Under the pieces are notes generated by a model. That model was given only the letters and a program-made list of their open reading frames with translations, searched no databases and was not told where the DNA came from. Shown here piece after piece: positions 1 to 5,403 of a stretch of 6,905 nucleotides of DNA (within the stretch, counting starts at the first letter, position 1; each line of letters starts with the position of its first letter). The stretch covers positions 1-6,905 of the forward strand of contig SLDM01000270.1 of the NCBI GenBank assembly GCA_007125255.1, read 5' to 3'. The position numbers were made by a program, and so were the translations under genes. The DNA comes from Phycisphaerales bacterium. Lineage in GTDB: Bacteria; Planctomycetota; Phycisphaerae; Phycisphaerales; SM1A02.

Positions 1-662
1 ATCCAGAGTTGATACTGCTCGACATTCGGATCGTTCATCTTCAGGTTGCGGATGCGCATGTACCCTTCCTGTCGGGCACTGCTCCAGAAGACTTCGCCAC
101 CGGTTCCCGCTTCCGCCGCCGGGTCATCGGTGGCGTCCCAGCTGAGCATCATGAGGTCCGGCGCGCTTCCGGCCAGCTTGCTCATGGCGCGACTCGGCGA
201 CTCGAATGCACCGGGCATCCAGGCAAAAAGTGCGATCAGCAGGCACGCGGCAGCGGCCAGCCATCCGCCCCAGGATGGAAACGAAAGCGAACCACCGTTG
301 CTTGTCGGCGCGGAGGGTGCAGCGCTGCCGCCGGCGGGCTCCGCAGTGCCGTTCGATCGGTGCGATGCCCGATCCGTCACTTCGGGCGCGGTCGAGGAGG
401 GATCCGCGAGGTTCAGATCGCACCAGCGATCCGCCTGGACATTGAGCCGCTGCATCAGTGCTGCCGGCACGGGTTCCTCGACCGGCTCGCAGCCGAGGTC
501 AAGCCGCGCCAGGGTCAGGTCGAACGCATCGGCATTGACATCAGGGAACTCGTGCAACAACTGCTGCAATTCGAGTTGCTCATCCACACTCAGGCCTTCG
601 ATGGCGCGATCCGCGAGCAGTTCCTGCAGATGTTCGTAGCGATCGGAGGTGCGTGCATTCAT
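1..662 (-). CDS. RskA-like transmembrane anti-sigma factor (partial, C-terminus off the left edge)
   Basis: This is inferred to be a membrane anti-sigma factor that holds the sigma factor encoded just upstream. The ATG at 662-660 overlaps the sigma stop codon (ATGA) and follows the Shine-Dalgarno GGAGGTG (674-668). 220 codons lie in the window. Residues 1-80 form an acidic, helical, cytoplasmic-looking domain without the HxxxCxxC zinc motif of ZAS anti-sigma factors, as in RskA. A Ser/Pro/Ala/Gly-rich linker (about 85-130) leads to one hydrophobic segment (about 131-149, WLAAAACLLIALFAW). The outer part (from about 157) carries RskA C-terminal hallmarks: LSWD, GEVFWSS, GYMRIRNL and YQLW at the truncation point. 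In RskA this domain is periplasmic or extracellular and regulated proteolysis releases the sigma factor. Assignment to the RskA C-terminal family is by recognised pattern only. Confidence 0.85.
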   Translation of the reverse strand, partial: MNARTSDRYEHLQELLADRAIEGLSVDEQLELQQLLHEFPDVNADAFDLTLARLDLGCEPVEEPVPAALMQRLNVQADRWCDLNLADPSSTAPEVTDRASHRSNGTAEPAGGSAAPSAPTSNGGSLSFPSWGGWLAAAACLLIALFAWMPGAFESPSRAMSKLAGSAPDLMMLSWDATDDPAAEAGTGGEVFWSSARQEGYMRIRNLKMNDPNVEQYQLW

Positions 663-674
663 GACTTCACCTCC
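659..674 (-). promoter_or_regulatory. Shine-Dalgarno and ATGA overlap coupling sigma to anti-sigma
   Basis: GGAGGTG (674-668) lies inside the last sigma codons, five bases before the anti-sigma ATG (662-660). The sigma stop TGA (661-659) shares two bases with that ATG. This is the classic arrangement for translational coupling. It keeps anti-sigma synthesis tied to sigma synthesis and fixes the anti-sigma start. Confidence 0.85.
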
Positions 675-1270
675 TTCTGGGACTTCTGCCCGGCGGCGTG
701 TGCCTGATGGCTGGTCTCGGCATCATCGGCCGAATCCTGATCATCCTTCAGCAGATCGCGCAGACGAATCATCCCGCGTCGGGCGTGAGTCTTCACCGTT
801 CCGACCGGCATCTCCAATGTGCGGGCGATCTGCTCGTACGTATGCCCGTGCATGATCGACAGCTGCAGCACCTGTTGCTGTTCGGGCCGGAGTTCGTCCA
901 TGGCCTCACGCACCCGGAGCGTCTCGTCGCTGACCTCGGCGGCGTCATGCTCCGGCGCATCACCGGCCACCGGCCGTTCGGGCAGCGGCGCAGAGTCCAA
1001 CCGGCGGCCGAACTTGCGGCGACGATCGATCAACCGCCGCCGCGCGAGCATGGCAATGAAGGTTGTTTCCGAAGCAATCGTCGGATCAAACCGATTCGCG
1101 TGCTCCCACAGATGAATGAAGACTTCCTGGACGCCTTCCTCCGCCTCGGCCGGGCTGCCCGACAATCGTCGCGCGAGCGACCAGATCAGACCGCTGTACT
1201 GGTCGATACAGTCCTTGACGGCTTGCTGTTCGCCGGCCGCGATGCGTTGTAGAAGCGTTTGTTCAGGCAC
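659..1270 (-). CDS. ECF RNA polymerase sigma factor, SigK-like
   Basis: A group 4 (ECF) sigma factor that would direct RNA polymerase to a small regulon. With the GTG start at 1270 it has 203 residues, normal for the family. Region 2 spans about 20-87: YSGLIWSLARRL, the acidic stretch AEAEEGVQEVFIHLW, then ARRRLIDRRRK for -10 recognition and melting. Region 4 spans about 117-175: LRPEQQQVLQLS, then the helix-turn-helix TYEQIARTLEMPVGTVKTH and RRGMIRLRDLL. The QEVFIHLW and MPVGTVKTHARRG wording matches SigK-type factors. The open frame runs upstream to a TTG at 1438 inside the fasciclin gene, and there is an ATG at 1366 without a Shine-Dalgarno. GTG 1270 is preferred because CAGGAG lies 12 bases upstream, the N-terminus then fits other SigK proteins, and a TACAAT box at 1344-1339 would start transcription after 1366. 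The function is secure; the start is not. Confidence 0.9.
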   Translation of the reverse strand: MPEQTLLQRIAAGEQQAVKDCIDQYSGLIWSLARRLSGSPAEAEEGVQEVFIHLWEHANRFDPTIASETTFIAMLARRRLIDRRRKFGRRLDSAPLPERPVAGDAPEHDAAEVSDETLRVREAMDELRPEQQQVLQLSIMHGHTYEQIARTLEMPVGTVKTHARRGMIRLRDLLKDDQDSADDAETSHQAHAAGQKSQKEVKS

Positions 1271-1338
1271 AGCGACGGGGGTCTCCTGGACGCGAGCACC
1301 CGCGCGGAACCGCAAAGCGGGTCCGCGCAGGCTGCTCG

Positions 1339-1344
1339 ATTGTA
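1339..1344 (-). promoter_or_regulatory. Possible -10 box (TACAAT) before the sigma gene
   Basis: In the 142 bases between the fasciclin stop and the proposed sigma GTG, the minus strand reads TACAAT at 1344-1339. It sits about 70 bases before the GTG. No convincing -35 element is visible at 16-18 bases. If real, it would give the sigma/anti-sigma pair a promoter separate from the fasciclin gene. Its closest support is that the same hexamer precedes two other genes here (2875-2880 and 5363-5368). Confidence 0.25.
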
Positions 1345-1412
1345 GCTCCAGGGCGTCTGAGATCATAAGGTTCGGTGAAAAATTTACGAGCGGAATGCAA
1401 GTTGCCGCGACG

Positions 1413-2405
1413 TCATTCCGGGATGAGTACCGTATCAATCACATGAACCACGCCATTGGTTGTGTCAATATCGGCCTTGATGACCTTGGCGTCGTTGATC
1501 CGGACATCGCCATTGCGGTCACGAATTGTCAGAGTCCCTCCCTGCACGGTTTCCGCCCGGCCTGCACTCAGGGCCTGATCGGCGTATACGCGGCCGGAGA
1601 CAACGTGGTAGGTCAACACCGCGATGAGCTGCTCGCGGTTCTCCGTCTGCATCAGGGACTCAACTGTTTCCCGCGGCAGCTTTGCGAACGCCTCATCGGT
1701 CGGCGCGAACACCGTGAACGGGCCGTTGCCCTGCAGGGTCGAGACCAGCCCCGCCGCGCGAATCGCACCCGCCAGCGTGGTGAAGTCACCGGCATCGGCA
1801 GCGGTTTCGAGAATGTCCCGGGTGTTCGGCATGATGACCGAGTCGATCACGTGAATCACACCGTTCGTCGCTTCGATGTCGGTTCTGACAACCCGGGCAC
1901 GATCGTTCAGGCGGACCGTCCCGTCACGTACCGCGATCGAAACGCGCTGCCCGCTCAGGGTGTCGGCCGTATTCATGCCGAGGACATCCGATGCCTTCGC
2001 CTTCGCGGCAACGACGTGATAGGTCAGGATCAGCCGCAGCGTATCGCGGTTCTCCGGTTTGAGAAGCTCTTCAACGGTGCCTTCGGGCAGGGCATCGAAC
2101 GCCTCATCGGTCGGCGCGAAGACCGTGAAGGGTCCTTCACCCTCCAGGGCGCTGACAAGCCCGGCCGCCTGGAGTGCGGTGGCCAGGGTGTTGAACTGCC
2201 CGGCGGCGACGGCGGTCTCGACGATGTTCATGCCTGCGTTCCGGTCGGATCGCTGCTCGGACATCGCGGAGAGAGCGAGCGAATGATCCGGCGCGAGTGC
2301 ATCAGCGCGATCGGCGGTCTCCATCGCCCCGCATTGGGCCAGCGCGGCATGGGAGACGCCGAGGACAGTGGCAGCAGTCAAGGTCGTACAGAAGAAACGT
2401 TTCAT
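1413..2405 (-). CDS. Exported protein with two fasciclin (FAS1) domains
   Basis: A 330-residue secreted protein made of two tandem FAS1 domains, a fold linked in many organisms to adhesion and cell-surface interaction. Residues 1-23 look like a type I signal peptide (MKRFF, hydrophobic core, ALA before Q24). The C at 25 does not make a good lipobox because Q precedes it. A linker (about 24-58) leads to FAS1-1 (about 59-193) and FAS1-2 (about 196-330). Each has the FAS1 signature [13 protein letters not shown] (91-103 and 228-240), the LTYHVV motif (127-132 and 264-269) and the closing NGVxHVIDxV. The protein ends right at the second domain, with no anchor. It is the first gene of the minus-strand cluster, 142 bases before the sigma gene. 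In Mycobacterium tuberculosis SigK/RskA controls the fasciclin-domain proteins MPT70 and MPT83, so this is a likely target of the neighbouring sigma factor (inference). The ribosome site is weak (AAAGAA before the ATG). Confidence 0.93.
   Translation of the reverse strand: MKRFFCTTLTAATVLGVSHAALAQCGAMETADRADALAPDHSLALSAMSEQRSDRNAGMNIVETAVAAGQFNTLATALQAAGLVSALEGEGPFTVFAPTDEAFDALPEGTVEELLKPENRDTLRLILTYHVVAAKAKASDVLGMNTADTLSGQRVSIAVRDGTVRLNDRARVVRTDIEATNGVIHVIDSVIMPNTRDILETAADAGDFTTLAGAIRAAGLVSTLQGNGPFTVFAPTDEAFAKLPRETVESLMQTENREQLIAVLTYHVVSGRVYADQALSAGRAETVQGGTLTIRDRNGDVRINDAKVIKADIDTTNGVVHVIDTVLIPE
1414..2235 (-). repeat. Tandem FAS1 domain duplication (411-base period)
   Basis: The two FAS1 domains are recent enough copies to show DNA identity. 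An exact 23-base match is found at 1687-1709 and 2098-2120, exactly 411 bases (137 codons) apart, covering the codons for FAPTDEAF. Both copies also share LTYHVV and the closing NGV-HVID segment at the same 137-residue offset. The edges given are approximate domain limits. Confidence 0.75.
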
Positions 2406-2407
2406 GG

Positions 2408-2429
2408 TTCTTTACACTTTCAGTAAGAA
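2408..2429 (-). promoter_or_regulatory. Small hairpin over the fasciclin ribosome-binding region
   Basis: Read as mRNA, TTCTTAC (2429-2423) can pair with GTAAAGAA (2415-2408) around a seven-base loop, with one bulged A. The downstream arm ends two bases before the ATG at 2405-2403 and contains the only ribosome-site-like bases (AAAGAA). It is AT-rich and weak, but placed where it could limit translation. Confidence 0.3.
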
Positions 2430-2571
2430 GGGGAGGCGGTAAAATGGGGGTGGGTGGTCAGGAACGATTGACGGCGGGAAGGCCGTGGTAGAACAAATGA
2501 ACCGTCGAGGCGGCGTTTCCCGAAGTGTTCGCAGGATCAGGGCGAACTGCCCCGCGACTTGCAAACCATCG

Positions 2572-2611
2572 GAATTGATCTGGCGGAATCGATCTGGCGG
2601 AATCGATCTGG
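2572..2611. repeat. 14-bp tandem repeat, nearly three units
   Basis: Three consecutive units read GAATTGATCTGGCG, GAATCGATCTGGCG and GAATCGATCTGG (the third lacks its last two bases). Units 1 and 2 differ at one position. It lies about 170 bases upstream of the fasciclin ATG and 280 upstream of the der ATG. It may be a regulator-binding array or simple replication slippage. Confidence 0.75.
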
Positions 2612-2772
2612 ATGCCCGGACCTCTTCACGAGGGGGGCGCGGAGACCATCATCGAGTCAGGCGCGGAACGAAGGCATCGTTCTCACGACGGACTTGCCAC
2701 CCACGCGTTCCCGGGTCATTTCGCCCTGGTGCCCCTTACGGAGTGCGGGCTTCATCGGACGGGAGATCCTGG

Positions 2773-2913
2773 ATGAGCATTGCAATGCGACTGGGTCGAT
2801 CACCATTTCGTTGCTCCGTGCCCGCTGGATTCACCTTCGTTCTTCGGCTCGGTGTGATCCGCTCCGGAAGGGCGTACAATCAGAACAATGTCACCCGAAC
2901 ATGTTCCATCTGA
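2773..2913 (+). CDS. Possible 46-residue short ORF overlapping the der start
   Basis: An ATG at 2773 follows GGGAG (2761-2765) at seven bases, a better ribosome site than der itself has. The frame runs 46 codons (MSIAMRLGRSPF... to TRTCSI) and ends at 2911-2913, 26 bases inside der in another frame. The peptide is basic, with a moderately hydrophobic middle (VPAGFTFVLRLGVI). I recognise no family. It could be a leader ORF that couples translation to der, or a chance frame. It is incompatible with a leaderless der transcript from the TACAAT box. Confidence 0.2.
   Translation: MSIAMRLGRSPFRCSVPAGFTFVLRLGVIRSGRAYNQNNVTRTCSI
2777..2788. promoter_or_regulatory. Perfect 12-bp palindrome (GCATTGCAATGC)
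   Basis: GCATTGCAATGC is fully self-complementary and lies about 100 bases upstream of der, and inside the first codons of the possible short ORF. It has the size and symmetry of a dimeric repressor site. No regulator is identifiable from this window. Confidence 0.3.
2875..2880 (+). promoter_or_regulatory. Possible -10 box (TACAAT) immediately before der
   Basis: TACAAT ends seven bases before the der ATG at 2888. If it is used, transcription would start at or next to the ATG and give a leaderless or nearly leaderless der message. That would explain why no well-spaced Shine-Dalgarno is present: the nearest purine run, GGAAGGG at 2866-2872, is 15 bases away. No clear -35 is seen. Confidence 0.3.
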
Positions 2914-4357
2914 TCGCCGGGGCGGATTGCCCCGCATCGCCATCGTCGGACGGCCGAACGTCGGCAAATCGAGCTTGCTGAATCGGCTCGCGCGGCAGCG
3001 CCTGTCGATCGTTGATCCGACACCGGGCGTGACGCGCGACCGTGTGACCACGCTGATCGAAATCGATCCGCCCGTCGAGACGCCCCGCGGTACGCCGCCC
3101 ATCCTGGCCGAACTCGCCGATACCGGCGGGTACGGCGTCTACGTTGCGGAAGGAAAACGCTACGACGATGTGGGGGCGGATCTGACGAAACTCACTCCCG
3201 AGATCGAACGGCAGATCGCCACGGCGCTGCAGGCTGCGGACCTGATTCTGTTCGTCGGCGATGCCCAGACCGGGCGCACGACGCTCGATGAAAAAATCGC
3301 GCAGATCATCCGCCGCGCCGGCCGCGCCGATGCGGTCCTCGCGGTGGCGAACAAGACCGACGGCGAGAACTGGGTGGTGCATGGCATGGAACTCGCCGGT
3401 TTCGGTTTTGGCGAACCGGTCTGCATCTCCGCGGAGAACGGCTACGGCGTACGCGATCTGCTCGACCGTATGCACGAACGGCTGATGGGCATTGAACGAA
3501 GCGCGACGGCCGACGTCGATCCGGAACTCAAGCTCGCGATCGTCGGCAAACGCAACTCGGGCAAGTCAACCCTGATCAATGCCCTGGCCGGCGAACCGCG
3601 GGTGATCGTCTCGGAGATTGCCGGTACGACGCGAGATTCGATCGATGTGCGCATCGAGATCGAGGGGCGATCGATCCTCGCGATCGACACCGCCGGCCTG
3701 CGTCGGCGCAAGAGCTTTGCCGATGATATCGAGTTCTATGCGTACAAACGCATGCTGGGTGCGATTCGGCGTGCTGAGGTCGTGGCCCTCCTCGTCGATG
3801 CCACCGCGGACATCTCGCAGGTCGATCAGAAGCTCGCGCAGGAACTGCAAAGGCAGGCCAGGCCGACGATGATCGTCGTCAACAAGTGGGATCTCGTTGA
3901 AGAGAAGGTCTCTCCCGAGGACTATCTGGACTACATCACCCGCGAGCTGCGCGGTCTTGATTATGCCCCGATCGTGTATATCAGTGCGGAGAAGCGTGAG
4001 GGGCTCGGCGACATGATCGCCATGGCGTTCAACCTTCAGGAGCAGGCGAACCACCGTGAGACCACCGGACGGTTGAACTCGGTGATCGAGCGCATCCTGA
4101 CCGAGCGCGGCCCGTCGTCCAAGCTCGGGACGAAGGCCAAGTTGTTCTACGTCGCGCAGGTCGAGGTCAATCCACCGACGATCGTGATGGTGGTGAACGA
4201 TCCTCGCCTCTTCGAGGGCAATTACGAACGGTTCCTGATGAACCGCCTCCGCGAGGAGTTGCCGTACAGCGAGGTACCGATTCGCCTGGTCTTCTCGAAG
4301 CGCAAGCGCAAGGATCTCGACGAATTGAAATCGGGGCCGCGGCGAAGCCGGAGCTGA
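2888..4357 (+). CDS. der: Ribosome biogenesis GTPase Der (EngA)
   Basis: Der is the bacterial double GTPase that binds the 50S subunit and is needed for its assembly. At 489 residues it is at the long end of the family. GTPase domain 1 shows G1 GRPNVGKSS (21-29), G2 TPGVTRD (45-51), G3 DTGGY (78-82), G4 NKTD (155-158) and G5 SAENGYG (181-187). Domain 2 shows G1 GKRNSGKST (220-228), G2 AGTTRD (245-250), G3 DTAGLRRR (267-274), G4 NKWD (332-335) and G5 SAEKREG (366-372). The C-terminal KH-like domain (about 380-475) has the family pattern GTKAKLFYVAQV, PPTIVMVVND, YERFLMNRLREELPY and VPIRLVFSKRKRK. Between G2 and G3 of domain 1 there is an extra Pro-rich stretch (about 57-77), and a longer switch II region follows DTGGY. 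The second P-loop (GKRNSGKS) departs from the common GRPNVGKS. The ATG at 2888 is the first in frame close to the conserved LPRIAIVG; TTG at codon 14 is the only near alternative. Confidence 0.97.
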   Translation: MSPEHVPSDRRGGLPRIAIVGRPNVGKSSLLNRLARQRLSIVDPTPGVTRDRVTTLIEIDPPVETPRGTPPILAELADTGGYGVYVAEGKRYDDVGADLTKLTPEIERQIATALQAADLILFVGDAQTGRTTLDEKIAQIIRRAGRADAVLAVANKTDGENWVVHGMELAGFGFGEPVCISAENGYGVRDLLDRMHERLMGIERSATADVDPELKLAIVGKRNSGKSTLINALAGEPRVIVSEIAGTTRDSIDVRIEIEGRSILAIDTAGLRRRKSFADDIEFYAYKRMLGAIRRAEVVALLVDATADISQVDQKLAQELQRQARPTMIVVNKWDLVEEKVSPEDYLDYITRELRGLDYAPIVYISAEKREGLGDMIAMAFNLQEQANHRETTGRLNSVIERILTERGPSSKLGTKAKLFYVAQVEVNPPTIVMVVNDPRLFEGNYERFLMNRLREELPYSEVPIRLVFSKRKRKDLDELKSGPRRSRS

Positions 4358-4571
4358 CGGATGCCGGGGAGCAGGGCCCTGAATGTACACCAAATCCCTG
4401 TCCGCCTGCCCCATAGATTTGCTTTGCAACATAGGAATGAGCAGATCTAGCCGTTGCGATTGTCCAGAGAGTTCATTGCCGCCTTTTCCAGCGACGCAGA
4501 TGACGTTTCAGCCAACCCCTGCGCCGGACATGCGTGAGTCACTGTGGGCGTAAGTCACTGAGGTGTGAGTC
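4358..4571 (+). other. Gap between der and the zinc-ribbon gene
   Basis: These 214 bases show no gene. A perfect palindrome CAGGGCCCTG (4372-4381) follows der, but it has no loop or T-run, so it is not a convincing terminator. An AT-richer patch lies at about 4390-4450. The end of the gap is occupied by the direct repeats at 4534-4572 and a ribosome site, GAGGTG (4560-4565). Confidence 0.5.
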
Positions 4572-4575
4572 ATGG
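4534..4575 (+). repeat. Three direct repeats of GTGAGTCA running into the zinc-ribbon start codon
   Basis: GTGAGTCA (4534-4541), GTAAGTCA (4550-4557) and GTGAGTCA (4565-4572) are spaced 16 and 15 bases apart. The first two continue with CTG, and the third runs into the ATG (4572-4574). The Shine-Dalgarno GAGGTG (4560-4565) lies between repeats two and three. A protein or RNA bound here would compete with the ribosome, so an operator role is plausible. Short local duplication is the alternative. Confidence 0.6.
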
Positions 4576-5027
4576 CCCGGAAGTATTGCAAATCATGCGG
4601 GTATGGTGTGTGGAAGGAACCAGGCGGTACGGCAAAGTGTTCAGAATGTGGCACCCTCTTGAACGGCAATCTGACGTCAGTGCCGCCAGTAGATCGATCT
4701 CAAAAAGCCATTCTTCTTGCCGTTGCGCTCTTTCCGGCATTCCTGTTCAGCACGACAGTCATCCTGTATTCTCCCGGGCAATTTGGCCTGTCGACGCATC
4801 CAGTTGCCATCGGTGGTCTTTATGGGGGGATGTTCCTGCCGCCCTTTTCGGCTGCAGTCGTACTGATCCTGTTGCGCAGAGGTGTGCCAGGCACGAGAAA
4901 TCCTACGTGGGAGCAAATTGCAGTAGGTGTTCTTGCCGCGAACTATGGGCTATCGGTGGCAATGTTATTGCTCGCGAACGCCTTGTTGCCTGCTCTGGGC
5001 ATTGAATGGCCGCGAATCGGAGGTTAG
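4572..5027 (+). CDS. Small membrane protein with N-terminal zinc ribbon (hypothetical)
   Basis: A 151-residue protein of unknown function. The N-terminus carries four cysteines as CKSCG (6-10) and CSECG (23-27), that is C-x2-C-x13-C-x2-C, a typical zinc-ribbon layout. After a Pro/Ser linker come three hydrophobic segments at about 45-66, 78-101 and 116-141, so it should sit in the inner membrane with the ribbon probably in the cytoplasm. A good Shine-Dalgarno, GAGGTG (4560-4565), lies six bases before the ATG, which fixes the start. It ends in TAG at 5025-5027. Parts of it look less GC-rich than der (31 of 60 G+C in 4681-4740), which hints at separate origin but is weak evidence. It lies 214 bases after der on the same strand. 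Zinc ribbons in such proteins can be structural or interaction modules; no partner is evident. Confidence 0.8.
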   Translation: MARKYCKSCGYGVWKEPGGTAKCSECGTLLNGNLTSVPPVDRSQKAILLAVALFPAFLFSTTVILYSPGQFGLSTHPVAIGGLYGGMFLPPFSAAVVLILLRRGVPGTRNPTWEQIAVGVLAANYGLSVAMLLLANALLPALGIEWPRIGG

Positions 5028-5189
5028 GAACGCCTTGGCCCGTGAGCCGTCTGCAACGACTGAGCCAATCATAAGCCGAGCAGTGCGATGTGCGAGATGT
5101 GGTGTTGATGCCCGCATGGACACGGACGCCACCACGCCGTCTCACGCGGAGGAGGGAAACCAGTTCCGCGCCGAGAGCGTCCCGCTCGC

Positions 5190-5226
5190 CCCCTGGGTCC
5201 CCGCCTCCGCGGGGACGACGGGCAAT
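5190..5226. repeat. REP-like palindromic element
   Basis: GTCCCCGC (5197-5204) and GCGGGGAC (5209-5216) form a perfect 8-bp stem around a CTCC loop, flanked by CCCCTGG before and GACGGGC after. This wording (CTGGGTCCCCGCC...GCGGGGACGACG) is very like the dispersed REP-type hairpins of many GC-rich bacteria, whose accidental translation reads PWVPASAGTTG. Only one copy is visible here, so dispersal is not shown. Such elements often lie between genes and may affect message ends. Confidence 0.65.
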
Positions 5227-5261
5227 CGTGCGCCTCCGCGGCGCCGACGAGCAATCATGAA

Positions 5262-5347
5262 CCCTCCGCCCCTCCGTCCCTCCGTCGCTTCGTCGCTCCT
5301 CCATCACTCACTCTCCCCATCCCTTCCTCCCACCGCCGCTCGTCCCC
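5262..5347 (+). repeat. Pyrimidine-rich low-complexity tract
   Basis: About 85 bases consist almost only of C and T with degenerate units of the type CCTCCGTC and TCGCTTCGTCGC. On the minus strand this gives several G-runs: 5347-5344, 5331-5329, 5323-5321 and 5318-5315. With one 12-base loop these could form a long-loop G-quadruplex. The tract ends about 13 bases before the extended -10 box. Confidence 0.55.
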
Positions 5348-5359
5348 ACGGGCTTCAGG

Positions 5360-5368
5360 TGATACAAT
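5360..5368 (+). promoter_or_regulatory. Extended -10 promoter element (TG-A-TACAAT) for the PSP1 gene
   Basis: TGATACAAT fits the extended -10 form TGnTATAAT with one mismatch. Extended -10 promoters can work without a good -35, and none is visible here. Transcription would start near 5375 and leave a leader of about 140 bases before the ATG at 5518, containing the inverted repeats described below. Confidence 0.45.
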
Positions 5369-5403
5369 CGTCCCATCATCGCGTCTGGAACCGGCACCGC
5401 TCC

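Larger units (their letters stand above)
2406..2887. other. Divergent intergenic region between the fasciclin gene and der
   Basis: This 482-base stretch lies between two divergent genes, so promoters for both should be here. I see a weak hairpin against the fasciclin start (2408-2429), a 14-bp tandem repeat (2572-2611), a 12-bp palindrome (2777-2788), a possible short ORF (2773-2913) and a TACAAT box (2875-2880). The longer open frames on the plus strand (from 2485 and 2559) show no recognisable protein features and overlap each other, so I do not call them. No intrinsic terminator is expected or seen. Confidence 0.6.

Noticed and set aside
9..707. 232-codon plus-strand open frame
   Set aside because: Antisense to the anti-sigma gene, which has a strong ribosome site and family pattern on the minus strand.
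1364..1380. GAAC-containing ECF-type -35 sequence before the sigma gene
   Set aside because: No matching ECF -10 motif at a suitable spacing.
2326..2345. Possible lipobox (LAQC) at the end of the fasciclin signal peptide
   Set aside because: Glutamine directly before the cysteine does not fit the lipobox; type I cleavage after ALA is the better reading.
1116..2426. 436-codon plus-strand open frame
   Set aside because: It is antisense to the fasciclin and sigma genes, both with recognisable domains on the minus strand.
2485..2981. Two overlapping plus-strand frames (from 2485 and 2559) before der
   Set aside because: Low-complexity, Arg/Ser-rich translations without recognisable features. 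The second runs about 90 bases into der in another frame. Only the last 46 codons of the first have a good ribosome site, listed separately as a weak call.
4372..4381. CAGGGCCCTG palindrome after der as terminator
   Set aside because: No loop and no following T-run.
3566..4432. 288-codon minus-strand open frame
   Set aside because: Antisense shadow of the second half of der, with no protein features of its own.
5080..5117. CARCG motif in a plus-strand frame after the zinc-ribbon gene, suggesting a broken second ribbon
   Set aside because: Only one CxxC pair, no start with a ribosome site, and the frame then runs through the REP-like element.
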